DNA of 64,000 nt from Dipteris shenzhenensis. Taxonomy: Eukaryota > Polypodiophyta > Polypodiopsida > Gleicheniales. Below the pieces are notes generated by a model. It made no database searches and was not told where the DNA came from. It saw only the letters and a program-made list of their open reading frames with translations. Shown piece after piece: positions 46,165 to 58,700 of the stretch. The stretch is taken from NCBI GenBank assembly GCA_047967505.1, contig CM106539.1. The stretch is one strand, 5' to 3'. Both the position numbers and the translations under genes were made by a program. Every line of letters begins with the position of its first letter. Position 1 is the first letter of the stretch.

Positions 46165-49100
46165 ATGGCATCTGATTCTCTTTCACAGATTGTCACTGAA
46201 AAGCTTGACAAGAACAACTTCCAGGCATGGAAGTTTAGAATGACAAATTTCTTGATGGGAAAAGGCTATTGGGAATTCATTACAGGAAATGAAGAAGAAC
46301 TTGTTCTTCCTAATGTTCCCAGTCAACAGGAAATGCAGGCATTCAAAGGATGGCATGAGAGAGCCAGGAAAGCTATGTACTGGCTGTCTATCAGTATTTT
46401 GGACTCCATGATTGTGCATATTCAGGATGCAAATACACCAAAGGAGGCATGGGATACTTTGGCAAAAATGTATAGCACAAATACGCAAGCCAGGAAAATG
46501 CAACTCAAACAGGAGTTGCACAATGTGCAGAGAGAAAATTTGAGCATAAATGACTACCACATGAAAGTGAAGAAAATTGCAGATGCACTTGCTTCCATTG
46601 GGTCGCCAGTGGATGATGATGATTTGGTTTCTGTGACCTTGAATGGTCTAGGAAAGGATTATGCACAGTTCCGGACATCCATTGCCGTCCGTGAAAAATT
46701 TCCTGATTTTGAGGAGCTGATTGCTCTTCTAATTTCTGAAGAGCAAAGAAATGGTGGTGCATCTTCTTCAGCAGGAACTTCAAAAGAAGCTGTCTTCTAC
46801 TCAAATGCTGGCAGAGGTAGAGGCAGAGGTAGAGGAGGCCGATCTGCAGGCCATGGTAGAAATCAGAATATGCAGCAAACGCAAGAAAACCAGTCCTATG
46901 CAGGAGGACGTGGTAACTCTAGAGGCAGGGGGAGCCAAAGAGGCCGTGGTGGATGGCAGAGAAGCCAAAATGCAAACAGCAATGTTGAATGCTACTATTG
47001 TGGCAAAATGTGTCATATGGCTAAGGACTGCTACAAAAAGCAGAATGACATTATGAATGGAAAATTACAGCAAGGCAATTATGCATCTTCTAGCAGGCAG
47101 GGTGATGATAGAAATGAGCATCTATTTATGGTGCAGCATATGACCAATTCTGTGACAAGTGCAGAAGAACAAAATGATGTGTGGTATGTTGACTCAGGTA
47201 TGTCAAACCACATGACAGGTCATGCAGAATGGATGCAAGATGCAAGGAAAATGGAGAAACCAGGATTTGTGGAGACTAGTGACGATACTGCACATCCTAT
47301 TGTGCAGATTGGCAAAATTCCTTTGTCTATGTAGGATGGGAAAAAGAAATACTTGTCTAATGTATTTCATGTCCCGAACATCACCAAGAACCTGGTTTCT
47401 GTTGGTCAGATGGTTGAGCAGGGCTTGCAGGTTAGATTTAATCCTCATGGATGCTTTGTTGAGGATATGAAAAATAACGGTCGCCTGATAGCAAAAGGAA
47501 AGAAGAAGGGCAGGATGTTTACGTTGGATGCGGACATGCCTGAATTGAGTGCAGCAATGTTTGCACATGGGATCGGTGTAGTTGCAGATATTGATATCTG
47601 GCACAAACGCATTGGTCATGTTAATATACAGCGACTTAAATCAATGCAAGCCCAAAATATTGTTGCAGGATTGCCAAAATTCAAGGTTGCAGAAATGCAC
47701 AAAGTTTGTGAAGCCTGTCAATTTGGGAAACAGGCAAGGAAACCTTTTCCTAGGCATGTTCAAGAGGGTAAAAAGCCATTGGAATTAATCCACTCTGATG
47801 TGTGGACTACAAAAGCTGCATCTATTGGAGGCTGTCACTATTTTGTCACATTTATTGATGACTTCAGCAGAAAACTGTGGGAGTATTTTATGAAAAAGAA
47901 AAGTGAAGTGTTTGGGCACTTCAAAGCTTTCAAAGCTATGGTTGAAAAAGAAACAGGCCTGCAAATAAAATTCGTGAGGTCAGATGGAGGGGGAGAGTAC
48001 CTCTCAAATGAGTTTGCAAGGTTCTTGCAGGAGCATGGTATAAAGCAGCAATATTCATGCAGTCATACCCCACAGCAAAATGGAATTGCAGAAAGAAAAA
48101 ACAGGCATATTGGAGAGGTATCTCGGGCTATGCTAAATGAAAAAGATCTACCAGATTATTATTGGGCTGAAGCAGTTGCTACAGCAGTCTATATAATGAA
48201 CAAGACTCCCATTGCAGCAATACATGGCATGACGCCAGAGGAGATGTATACTGGTAGGAAACCAGATATTTCTCATTTGAAGATTTTTGGTTGCATTGCC
48301 TATGTCCATGTGCCAGATGAGTTGAGGTCCAAGTTGGATCCAAAAGCTGAGAAGTGCATCTTTATTGGTTATTCTCTGTAGCAGAAAGGGTATAGATGCT
48401 ATAACCCTTCTACACGTAAGTTCACAGTGAGCAGAGATGTTGTTTTTGATGAGATGAGCAGCTGGTATAAACCAGTAAATGTGATGATTGATGTAGATGC
48501 ACAAAATGGTAATGCTGCACAGAATTCACAGCAGCAATCACAAAATATCAGTGGACCTTCAGTGTCCTCTAGCAGTGGTTCACATACTTCGCCATGGACA
48601 GGTAGATTGAGATCAGGAGAATCTCCTCAAAGCAATGCAGATAGTGGTATGCAGGTATCACGAAAAGGAAAAGAGAAGGTAGATCAGCCCATGTTTGATG
48701 TGAATGCAGGTCACTCTTGTGTGGATGGTGAATCGAGTGGCTCAGAACAGAGCATTGATGATGAGTTGGGTATTCCTTCTGTTGTTACACCTGGAGTAAG
48801 GAAGACCAGGGATGTTTTCAGAGCACCTGGAAGTGAGCCTATTTTGCATAGGTCTACCAGGGTTAGGTATCCTGTGGATAGGCTGAAATATGATGGATTT
48901 ACAGCCATTCACTATGCCTATATGGTCAAAGTGATACAGGAACCAGAACCCACTTCTTTTGAGCAAGCCATGGGAAATGAAAAATGGGAGAAAGCCATGG
49001 ATGAAGAAATGGATGCCTTGGATGCTAATGCTACATGGGAATTGGTGCCTTTACCTAAAGGCAAGAATGCAATTGGCTGTAAGTGGGTTTATAAGATCAA

Positions 49101-50783
49101 GCACAATGCACATGGTTCTGTGAATAGATACAAGGCAAGATTAGTTGTCAAGGGGTATGCACAGACATATGGCATTGATTATGAAGAAACTTTCAGCCCA
49201 GTTGCAAGGATGGCAATCGTAAGAGCAGCCATTGCTATGGCTGCATCAAAGGGATGGTCTTTACGTCAGATGGATGTAAAGAATGCCTCCTTGCATGGTG
49301 ATTTGCAAGAAGAGGTCTTTATGGAGCAGCCAGCAGGTTATGTTCATGCTACTCATCCTGAGTTTGTTTGCAGGTTGAAGAAAGCCTTGTATGGCTTGAA
49401 GCAAGCACCTAGAGCATGGTCTGACAAGATAGGATAGTATCTTGTCACTATTGGCTTTCAGATTTCCAAGGCAGATTTCTCACTCTATGTGAGAAAAACA
49501 GAGAAAGGGATTATGCTGCTGGTCATTTATGTTGATGATTTGATCATCATAGGTGATAGTGATGAAGATATCCTTCATGTGAAAATGCTATTGAGGCAGA
49601 AGTTTGAGATGAAGGATTTGGGAGAGCTGCGTTATTTCTTGGGCATTGAAGTGATTAGATCACCAAGTGGGATACAGCTCTTGCAAAGGCAGTATGGATT
49701 GGACATGCTGTCCAAATATGGGATGACAGGCTATAAGCCTATTTCAGTTCCTTTGGAGCAGAATGTGAAGCTGAGCGCAGATGTAGGTGAGCTTCTGGAG
49801 GACCCTACTATGTACAGACGCATAGTAGGAAGTTTGATTTACATGACTATTACCAGGCCAGATTTGAGCTATGCTGTTGGGTTGGCTGGGGGGGTCACTA
49901 TGTACAAACCCTCTATATCACGTGCGTTCAAGGCCTATATTTAAAATCCCTTATCTGTAAAATTTTTCATTAATAAAATGTACCCCTTTTTTATACAAAT
50001 CTGTAATTTTTTTCCAAAACTATTTAAAATAGTCCCTTATGTATATTTATTTCTGTAAATTTTAGAAATAAAAAATATCCTTTTGTTGAACTCACGTGAT
50101 AGAGTTACATATGATGAGTGACCCCCCCGAGTGGGTTGGTAAGTCAATTTATGCAGGCTCCAAGGAAACCGCATTTGGATGCGGCTAGACGCATACTCAG
50201 GTATGTGAAGTCCACATTGCAGTATGGACTATTTTATGAGGCTGGGGTTCAAATACAGTTGCATGGATACACTGATGCTGATTGGGCTGGTAGTATTTCT
50301 GATAGACGATCTACCAGTGGATATGTATTCTCTTTTGGGAGTGCTGCAGTCACTTGGAGCAGCAAGAAACAGCCTACAGTTGCCTTGTCGAGCACAGAGG
50401 CTGAGTACAGGGGTGTAGCAATGGCTACATGTGAGGTAGCTTGGTTGCATAAGCTACTCTATGATATGCATCAGTCTACAGATGGGCCAGTTGTCATTTA
50501 TTGTGACAACATGAGCAGCATACACTTGGCAAAGAACCCAGTCTTTCATGCCAGAACAAAGCACATTGAGGTGCATTATCACTATGTGCGGGAGAAGGTT
50601 TTACTAGGTCTTATTGATCTAGTTTATGTCAGCACAGAGGATCAGGTAGCTGACATATTCACGAAAGCATTGGGTGCAGAGAAGCTGCGCAAGTTTAGAG
50701 ACCTGCTTGGTGTGCAGGAATTGGGATTGAGCTCGAGGGGGAGTGTTGAGATATCAAGCTCCACTCGCGATATGCCAGGGTGA
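46165..50783 (+). pseudogene. copia gag-pol polyprotein, interrupted by three TAG codons and a MITE
   Basis: A single frame runs from ATG 46165 (46150 is an alternative) with no frameshift up to the MITE. Order: gag UBN2 region (FQAWKFRMTNFLMGKGYWEF), an RG-rich stretch, zinc knuckle CYYCGKMCHMAKDC (about 46991), protease WYVDSGMSNHMTGH, TAG 47332, GAG-pre-integrase (WHKRIGHVNIQRLKSM), integrase core (HSDVW, VRSDGGGEY, HTPQQNGIAERKN), TAG 48379, RT (CKWVYKIKHN, QMDVKNASLHGDL), TAG 49435, IYVDDLIIIGD, MITE at 49886, then RNase H (TDADWAGS, STEAEYRGV, DQVADIFTKAL). The frame runs past the polypurine tract into the 3' LTR. The encoded proteins would make capsids, copy the RNA and integrate it. 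Confidence 0.93.
49886..50131. mobile_element. 246-bp MITE nested in copia RT, 8-bp target duplication
   Basis: Ends read CTGGGGGGGTCACT and, inverted, CTCGGGGGGGTCACT; further in, both have a TCTAT(AT)CACGTG word. TGGGTTGG flanks both sides, and removing the insert plus one flank restores the copia frame, so the element is defined exactly. An 8-bp duplication is typical of hAT transposons. The inside is AT-rich and non-coding. Confidence 0.85.
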
Positions 50784-51100
50784 CTGTTGTGCATTTATGT
50801 CACCGACTTGTTAGCTGGAGATGCGGTTGGTACACCACCCACGAATAATAGCTGGATGACAGCTATCCTTATCTACTCTAGTTTGTGGCTCAGTTAGTAT
50901 GCCACCTTAGTTAGTTGAGTTTGGTTTGAGACCCACATATAGGGTTCTTCTATTTCTTTGTACAAGAGTTCTTTTGGCTTCCACAACTAAGAAGAGGAAA
51001 ACTGTTTTCAGCCTCCACCTTTGTGTGTATTCCCCCATTGTGATTGTGAGAAAGCTGCAAGTGAGACTCCTTCCCTCTCTCCCACTATCTTCACACAAGA
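50731..51100 (+). repeat. Polypurine tract and 3' LTR of the copia element
   Basis: GAGGGGGAG at 50735-50743 directly precedes the LTR (50744-51095). The target duplication CAAGA follows at 51096-51100. Confidence 0.93.
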
Positions 51101-52559
51101 GAGAGATGGAGACCACAAAAAAGAGCTAAAAAAGATTGCATAATTTGAAGGCCAAGGCGATGGAGGACACGAAGAGGATGCTATTAGGTGATGCCTAAAC
51201 TCCTATCATGTGCTTGTCAACTTTGTGAATGGGAGTCTGATGCATTGCTTTGAGTTGAATCCCTCATTGGTAATGTCCAATCTTATGGTTTGGGCAATTG
51301 TGTGCTACAATACCAACATTTACATACAATCTCAGTGCATCACGGATGAAACAATGGGATGCAATATGAACTTCATATAAAAATAAAGTCCTACAATCTG
51401 ACAAGAAGAACCTAATGATTGAAGTTGCGAGAAGATGCTAGCATTAATATTTGGAATGGCAGAGGTGCGAGCTGAGTAAGATGAGGATGGAGGCGTCAGA
51501 GTCTTAAAGAGAGAGGTGCCAAGAGTCAAACATAGGCTCGAATTCGCACATTCCCCATTGTTGCAATCGGCACCTCTTGTTCGTATATGTAGGTTTAAAT
51601 AACACATATGATGTAGATATCTTATATTTTGAAAATTTAATATTGCCTCCAAGCGACTTCAAAGTAGTGATGTATCTCTCACATAAGGAACTTTAAAATT
51701 ACTTCATGGAAAACAAAAATATTTACATTATGGGTGATATAGACATATTACACTAAGTGACCCCCCTGAGCCCAGTGCTTAGCCAAGGGATTGGTTCCTG
51801 GCCCCTACGCTCACAAGGCGATGGGACTAGATGGGACCAATCTAAGGTTAGGTTCTTGGACTCTTTCAAAGAGAGAGATAACGGCTTTTTATTTCCTACA
51901 TAGGAAGCATGCACATAGTTACAACACCTCTCATATGCATTACATGAAATAAAGCTAAAAACTAATCTCGGTTTGATTTTAAGTTCACTCTTTGCATTCA
52001 CATAGTCACAACCCCTCTCTTATGCATTGCATTGAAATAAAGTGTTAGAGATAGACTTTACGATAACCATTCACATGAGGTTAAAATGTGCCACATGGTA
52101 GTAGTAAAGATAGATCTCTATCCCTTCTCTTAATCCCCATTCAGTGCTTGTTGGCCAAGGGATTGGTTCTTGGCATGATGGGACCACTTCTAAGGTCACG
52201 TTCGTAGACTCTTTCAAAGAGAGAGGTAGCTTGAAGAATTTTCTTTTCAATGGATTGAAGGACATTCATTATACTTGAATAATTTTATGCTTTGCATAAT
52301 TTTATAGTATGTTAAATGTTAGCTATTTCATGTCTTTCGGATTTTGAAATGGGAAAAAGAGGTAGCTTTTAGTATTATTAGTTTTTAGTATATTTATGAA
52401 AATAAAAAGTTTTTTTAAATGGTCAATAATATTTTCCCAAAATTTGAAACCAAAATTCTAGAAAAATATAGAATTCGCTAATGCTTTGAAACTTTAAAAA
52501 ATAATTTCATCAGGATATTATAATACTATATTTCTATACCTTCGGTAAAAACATCTGTG

Positions 52560-53383
52560 ATTGCTACAGTCTAATGTTTTTGTGTGATTGGTTTTTTTAT
52601 AGTTGGTTTAATCGAAACTGAGTTGGTGTTAAGATAGTTAAGGGTTTGGTGGCTTGCATGCTGGACATTGTCGGTGGCGGAAATAAAGGAAGGTTTAATA
52701 ATAAATATTTGCAATTGAGTGCTTTCAGTAGATTAGTGTTTGTTGGTGTTCCTGCGGTGGTGGCAACGAAAATTTCAGGGCATAGGTGCATTTCTTCATT
52801 CAAAAAATATAATGCTACGGAGGATGTTCCAACTTCGGGCTTGTGTATGGCTGAGTATGCACACGTTGTGGACGGAGTTTTTGTGGGGGTTGGTACTAGT
52901 AATCAGGTCCCTACTAGCAGTTTGTTGGCTATTGGTTGTGGCGGTTCCATTAGTCTTAGCTGGTGGTAATGCTAGTGTTGCTTGTGATGTTTCGAAGCTG
53001 ACGGCAATTGGTCGTTCTTCTTATGGACTAGTGTTTGGTGTTGGTGGATCTTCAGGTTCTTCGACTGGAGTTGCATCTGATTGTTCTAGCGGTGCTTCTT
53101 TTCTTGTAAGTGGTGATGGTTTGAGTGGTGGTGTTGGTCTATCTATTATTGCTGGTGCAGTTTCAAAGATGATGATTTTGGTAAGGTTTTGGATGAAGAT
53201 GAGTTTTTGAAGGAGATGGTGCACTGTTGTCTTGATGGCTTTGATAGTTCTATGGATCGATTTGGTGGTGGCGGAGGTTCGGTTACGTATTGCATTTCTG
53301 GTTTATTTAAGGATTGTGTTTTCCATTTCCATGCTGGATCTCCGGTTGTGAATGGTGAATGGGGGATATTTTTCTTGATTTGA
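52560..53383 (+). pseudogene. Coding-like fragment kept in copy C
   Basis: Open stretches shift frame along this region: 52646-52966 includes AEYAHVVDGVFVGVGTSNQV and ends SISLSWW; the next reads SYGLVFGVGGSSGSSTG; then DDDFGKVLDEDEFLKEMV and FDSSMDRFGGGGGS to the stop at 53383. The GT-rich, Gly/Ser/Val-biased composition differs from the flanks. Most of it is deleted in copies A and B. It may be a captured gene or an element ORF. I do not recognise it. Confidence 0.35.
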
Positions 53384-53725
53384 TGTGGTGGACGGAGTTT
53401 TAGTTAGTTGTGACCAACTACTTTAGTAGTTTTTGGTCAATTTTGGTTGTTGTGTCCGATTTGCCAAAATGGCAGTTGTAATGGAAGATGTTACCTGTTG
53501 TTGCAGGTAACTCTTTGCGAAAGTATTTAATTTGCAATATGTTTATTTTTGATTGGTTACTTTAACTTGAATGCGATTACGTGTCAATTGGAAGTTGATT
53601 CTGCTAAATTTTTTCTTGTTGGGAATGCTTAAGCGTGCATCTAGTATTTCTTTGTTTTCCAGCGGCGCTGTTTGAATTAGGTGGATATCTCAAATATCTT
53701 ACATATGCATGGACATGTGAAATAG

Positions 53726-55397
53726 GTGGATATCTCAAAAAGAGATCTCTATATTGAGCATCGAGAAGGCTAGGGTGGAATCCATCGAAGCCGTATGCTT
53801 GCTTGAGAAGCACTTTCCCTCAAGCATTATGACAACTCAAGTCCACTTGCTTGTGCACATAGTTGATGAGGTGGCTATAGCAGGTACCGTTCACAATCGA
53901 TGGATGTTTTTTCTCGAGCAGTTTATGAAAACTTTAAAGGGGTTTGTAAGACAAAGAGCAAGACCAGAAGCAAGCATGGCAGAGGGATGGCTTGTGCAAG
54001 AGTCATTAGTATATATCACAGAGTTTCTTGCATCCACGGATCCTGATATGCCGCAAGCTTGGCACAACAAGGATGATGATCGCATCATTGGCGAGGTCCC
54101 CCAAGGAAAAGGGATTGAAAGAAAGATGAGCGAAGAGCAAATGGAGAAATTCAATAAGTTTTGTATCCTCAATAGCCCTGAGATGCAGAAGTGGATTGAG
54201 AGATATGAAGTGGCCAAAGCAGAAAGAATAAATGCAAGGACGAGATTAAGAGTAATGTACAGGTGATCACAACCATATCCACGAGATCTGGCTCTTCTCC
54301 CTACTCACATGTCACTTGATTGGCTACAACTAGCTATACGTAAAGCCGAACGTGATGGAGAGACAATAAACGAGCGCGAGCGGGAGTTATCATCTGGATG
54401 TATGGTGCATGTAAGTTTCTTATCTCTTGACGTAATTAAGTAATTATTTGTGGCAATATATGCTATAAAATAGGTGCATCTTCATTGTTTTAATGATGCT
54501 CTTTTACAGTACAAAAAGTACAGAGTGCATTATGGTCATATGGACGACATTTTCGCGTGGAACGCATCGATTCAAAGAGAGTCACGTATGATTGTGGAGT
54601 CATGGCTAACTTCACACAAGATAGCCGAGCAAGTGCTTCGGATACCAATCTTCTCTCCTCACAGTTGGATTATTGTGGAACCATACGCGACATCTATGAA
54701 ATTGATTTCAGACGATTTACTATTTTCATTCTTGATGTAAAATGGTTTAGAACTACTTACAACGGTCCCCATGTGACCGTGAGAAAAGATAGTAGCGGTC
54801 TCTTTGCAATAGACTCCACCAAACATTGGACCGATGAAAGTGATACTTTTGTTCTTCCCGAGCACTGTGATACTAATGATTTAATTAGTCGAAGCTTTCG
54901 TTTTTTAAGTCCATTGATATATATATAATTGACGACATTTGGCACGTGATTTTTCATCTTCAATATAGGTGGTTTTTCATCCGGATCGTTTTGATCCAAG
55001 ATGGTGGTACGTGATCCAAGTTGCACCACGAAGTAAGCAGATTTTTGAAGATCGAGATGTGGATATAGAGATGCCACTACCAATGCCGGATCCAATTGAT
55101 GAATCTAGCGAAGAAGATGTAGATCACCATATGAGGCAAGAGGAAGATGCGCATAATGACATCGCACGGGAGGAGGATGGAGATCACGATATTGACGAGG
55201 AAGACAACAATCATCAAGATCAATCACCACACTTAAGATTAATTGAAGAAGATGATCAAATACTTTTAGGTGAACGTACGATACTAGAGTACGATGATGA
55301 TATAGGAGATCAACTCGGTATAGAGTTGGAGATAGACTTGCTTGGCGCCTTAGACTTGGCTCAAGATGAAACAGTTGATGTAAATGCTCTTATTTAA
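53726..55397 (+). pseudogene. CACTA transposase C-terminal part: DUF4218 and DUF4216
   Basis: Exon 53726-54410 encodes DUF4218 (ESIEAVCLLEKHFPSSIMTT, HIVDEVAIAGTVHNRWMFF), then an in-frame TGA at 54264 followed by still-coding sequence (LDWLQLAIRKAERDGETINE) to donor CAT|GTAAGT. After acceptor TTTTACAG the frame YKKYRVHYG shifts at about 54530-54545 into HFRVERIDSKRVTYDCGVMA and DUF4216 (FILDVKWFRTTYNG, DESDTFVLPEHCD). The last exon from about 54968 reads VFHPDRFDPRWWYVIQVAPR, then an acidic, His-rich tail to TAA 55397. One stop and one apparent frameshift make it inactive. It shows what the copy at 1-2811 would have beyond the window edge. Confidence 0.82.
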
Positions 55398-55598
55398 TTT
55401 GATTTTCCTCATCTCAAACTTGGACATGAATATATGAGCTTCAAAGGCTTGATGTACATGCTCTCATTTTTTAATTCTCTATGAGCTCAAACATGTATGA
55501 AAATTTAAAAAATTTTGTCATTGGAAGAAAATAATTTTTAAGGCTAAAAAAAAAAAAAAACCTCTCTGTAAAACGTCGCTATAATATATTGTCTCAGT

Positions 55599-55691
55599 GT
55601 CGCTATATAGCGACCTTTAAAAGTCGCTATATAGCGACTTTTACTAACGTCGCTATATAGCGACGTTTAGCAAAAGTCGCTATATAGCGAC
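55599..55691. repeat. Subterminal array of four palindromes (transposase-side CACTA end)
   Basis: GTCGCTATATAGCGAC starts at 55599, 55623, 55649 and 55676, spacing 24, 26 and 27 bp, with a degenerate half copy at 55574. The array lies about 100 bp inside the terminus. The site is identical to those at 3049-3114 and 11482-11624. Confidence 0.9.
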
Positions 55692-55699
55692 GATTTACG

Positions 55700-55787
55700 A
55701 CACCCGATTTTTATACCGACGATTAACGCTAAGCGGGCGCTAATCGTCGGTACGTAAACGTCGCAATAGGATGCATTTGTAGTAGTG
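55700..55787. repeat. CACTA terminus, transposase side
   Basis: Read inward from 55787: CACTACTACAAATGCATCC, then CGACG-containing words. Between them and the palindromes an imperfect inverted repeat (CCGACGATTAACGCTAAGC / GCGCTAATCGTCGG) forms a short hairpin at about 55715-55750. Confidence 0.82.
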
Positions 55788-58700
55788 AAAATACAGTAAA
55801 ATGATCTTGAGAAATAAAAGCCACAATTGCATGCTTACTAATCAATTGTCAAAGTCCAAAGATATGAAGGAAAGTCTTACAGACACAGATTGAAATTGGA
55901 GGATGAAATTTGACCAGCAAGAGCAAGCAACTTTTAGAGGGCTTTCTAAGGGAAATGAATCATGATTTGTGGGCAAGATCCAGTAGCAAAGAAAGGCAGA
56001 ATAGATGCAGAGGTCAACAGAGAGAACACCATCAAATCTAGCCAAACATTCATCAAATGTGCCCTGAATACTAAAGCAAGAGAGCTCAAATTTCAACTAG
56101 AGGTTCCTCACATTGTTGCCCAGCCACAAATAAGAGGACTTTTGGTTTGATGTCCTATAGTAGTAGGATAATGAATAACAAAGAAAATTGGTGATATTTT
56201 TTTAAAATGCAACTTCTTGGAGTAAAATGTCAAGGCATGGACTAGTATAGATAGTCGTCCTGGTGTGGGGAAGATCCAGTTGCAAGGGATCAATGCATGG
56301 TGTAATTTAGCTCCCTAATTTTGCCCCCAAGGTCTAGATCAAATTGGGAAAAATGGGTGAAGGTGGAGGAGGATGAAAGTGATGAAGAAGATGAAGCTAA
56401 GGGTTAGGGTAGGCTCATGGAGGCTCAATGGGCTCTGATTCCACATGTTGTAGAATCAATGGAAACATGGTGTGGACAAAAGATGAAGAAAAACTATGTT
56501 TATTCATATGAGAGATGGCCAATATACAAGCACACGTGACATCCATGTATGACATCATATGTGAGATTAGTAGAGCATCTAGATCCACAGATTTCTCCCA
56601 ATATCTCTCAATTACACGTACTAACTGACACATCGTCAGTCACACCTATTTCAAGTATACCTACACACACATGTGTTCAAACACTCACTCATGTGATCAC
56701 ACTCATAAATCATAGACCTTGTAACCTTTGGTATGATCCCATTACATCAATTTGTCCCAACAAGAAATATGTATATTTTCTAGTACGCTACAATTTGACG
56801 CTTGGAAATTTGTAGTGAAATAATAGTTTGAAATTTAAGGAAAACACACTTTGGAACCCCTCGGGAATTTCCCTCATAGCTTCACGGCTCTCATTGTTGC
56901 TGTATTGGTGCACATGTCTCCTCTTTCCTTGTGCTTTTACATGTGGGACCACACTTGAGCCTTCCATACACCACACAATTATATGCCTTCTTATCAATTA
57001 TCCTCCGCTTTGTGTCTCCAAGACATCCCATCCAAAGGCAAGAGATTATACATGATAAACATGCTTTTAGGGTTAAAATACCTAGCCTCATACCTGACAC
57101 TTAAGGAGAGGAAACCAAGGCGCATATGATTGGTCAGAGTGCCCCTCCAATGTGTAACATTGACATTGAGGCTATGGTCATAAAATTATGAACTAGAAGT
57201 CTTCAATGCTAAAGAGTGATAGACCAGCTCATCATTTCCTTCACACTTACTGAAGGCCTTTTGAATCAGTCCTACACAAACTAGTAATGTTGCATAACAG
57301 TGTGAAGATCCTTTGTGCAGAGTACAAAAAGAGCATATCTAATGCTATTGTGCCATAGTAGAGGCACCTAAGTTTCATGAAGCACAAAGTTCAAAAGCTA
57401 AAAGGGGCACACCTTGATAACATAAAGGTCTACTGATTGATTGAGTCATTCTTGCTTCAAGTCACAGCTAAATTTAAACATGAAATGTAATGGTATGCTC
57501 GAAAGGGTATGGCCGTATTAATTCCCTTGAAGTTCTTCATCAAATGTAGGAGGAAGGAGTGATCCAAGGTAAAATAACGATTGGCCACATTCTTTTAATG
57601 CACGCCAATGAAGGCAAGCAAATTCATGGTTACATTATGAACTCTAAACTTTAGTCATATGTTATTGTGGGACTCCTTTCATAAGTATGTACGGGAACTG
57701 TAAAGTCCTAAGGTGTTTTCCCTAACATACTGAAGAAACATCTAGACCACTTTGTCACTGTAGTTTTTTGTATTATCCTTAATTTTTGAAACTAAAATCA
57801 TGATTTTCATCAACACACAATACTTTAAAATTGGAAGCATTGTTTTCAATGACAAGATGAAGTCTCACAACATATTTTTATGTAGGATCATTAGAACATA
57901 ATTTGTCGTTTGAACGTGGGAGAAATGATTGTGTGTCATACCTCTTTGCTAATATTTGTAGTCTTAGTAGGCGGCTGTCCCAAGACCAAAATTGAGCTAT
58001 CAAAATAGCAAGGAGCCGTGACAATGTGCCAATTAGAGTGGGGGAGGAGTGGGGTTAGAGCACTTTGCCTACTAATTGGAAACATTGAAAGATACTTTTT
58101 ATCATGCGATCACTTCCACAAGTCAAAGTATCAAGACATTGATTTCATGTTTGAAAAGATTTTTGAAAAGATTGTGTGTTCTCATTCCTAAACGAGTGAG
58201 TTGGTGTCATATTTTTCTACTTGATTATTATGGATTCCTTTTACCCCTAGACCATAGTCACTTGTATGAAGAAATAAACATCCTAGGAATTGGGGGTAAG
58301 GGGATGTTATTAGTTCTTTCCCTAGAGACTTTATCGGTCATACTTAGAAAATGAATTGAAAGATTCAGAAGTAAAACAATGTAAGTATTTGGCAAAAGTA
58401 TGTAGATGAGTTTTTCTCTTGATGTAGATTTCATATCGATTTTCAATAGTGTGTGTAGAGTAGATTATGTGAAAAGGCTAGATCTTTAATGAAATCAAGT
58501 AACCACTCCAAGGAATAATTATTGTAGAGAGGATATAGTTTTGAACACTCAGAGAAGAGGATGAACTCAGCCTTCGAGAGTGATTTCTTCGGGCAGATTG
58601 TGTGATGCATCACAATCTTTGTTCATGTACTCTTGCACTTTGTAGCTTAATTCTCTCTCAAAAGTACAAACAATTTCTTAGAAGCATATTTGGAAAGAAA

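Larger units (their letters stand above)
45270..51095 (+). mobile_element. Complete Ty1/copia LTR retrotransposon
   Basis: Two 352-bp LTRs (TGTTGAG...TTCACA) flank a primer site, one gag-pol frame and a polypurine tract. The 5-bp target duplication CAAGA lies at 45265-45269 and 51096-51100, and copies A and B show the empty site. Length without the nested MITE is about 5.57 kb, normal for the family. It is non-autonomous now: three amber codons and a MITE break the frame. Confidence 0.95.
44828..53678. repeat. Duplicated segment, copy C, split by a copia insertion
   Basis: 44828-45269 and 51096-53678 together match copy A 27789-29875. Copy C keeps about 150 bp at 44948-45095 and about 835 bp at 52331-53165 that both A and B lack. 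It has its own deletions: 36 bp near 51914 and 24 bp near 53478. Its right end is cut by the CACTA fragment at 53679. The copia element interrupts it at CAAGA, which is uninterrupted in A (28077) and B. Confidence 0.88.
53679..55787 (+). mobile_element. 3' part of a second CACTA element of the same family
   Basis: It begins abruptly at AGGTGGATATCTC, within a base or two of a duplicated splice acceptor, and ends at TTTGTAGTAGTG (55787), the CACTA terminus of the transposase side. About 0.46 kb at its start matches positions 1-468 in reverse complement with only a few transitions. Introns are retained, so it was not copied from RNA. The 5' two thirds of the element are missing. The right end abuts copy B exactly, as an insertion would. 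Confidence 0.88.

Noticed and set aside
53726-55397. Processed (RNA-derived) copy of the transposase gene
   Set aside because: Introns with GT and AG borders are still present at 54411-54509 and before 54968, and no poly-A tail follows.
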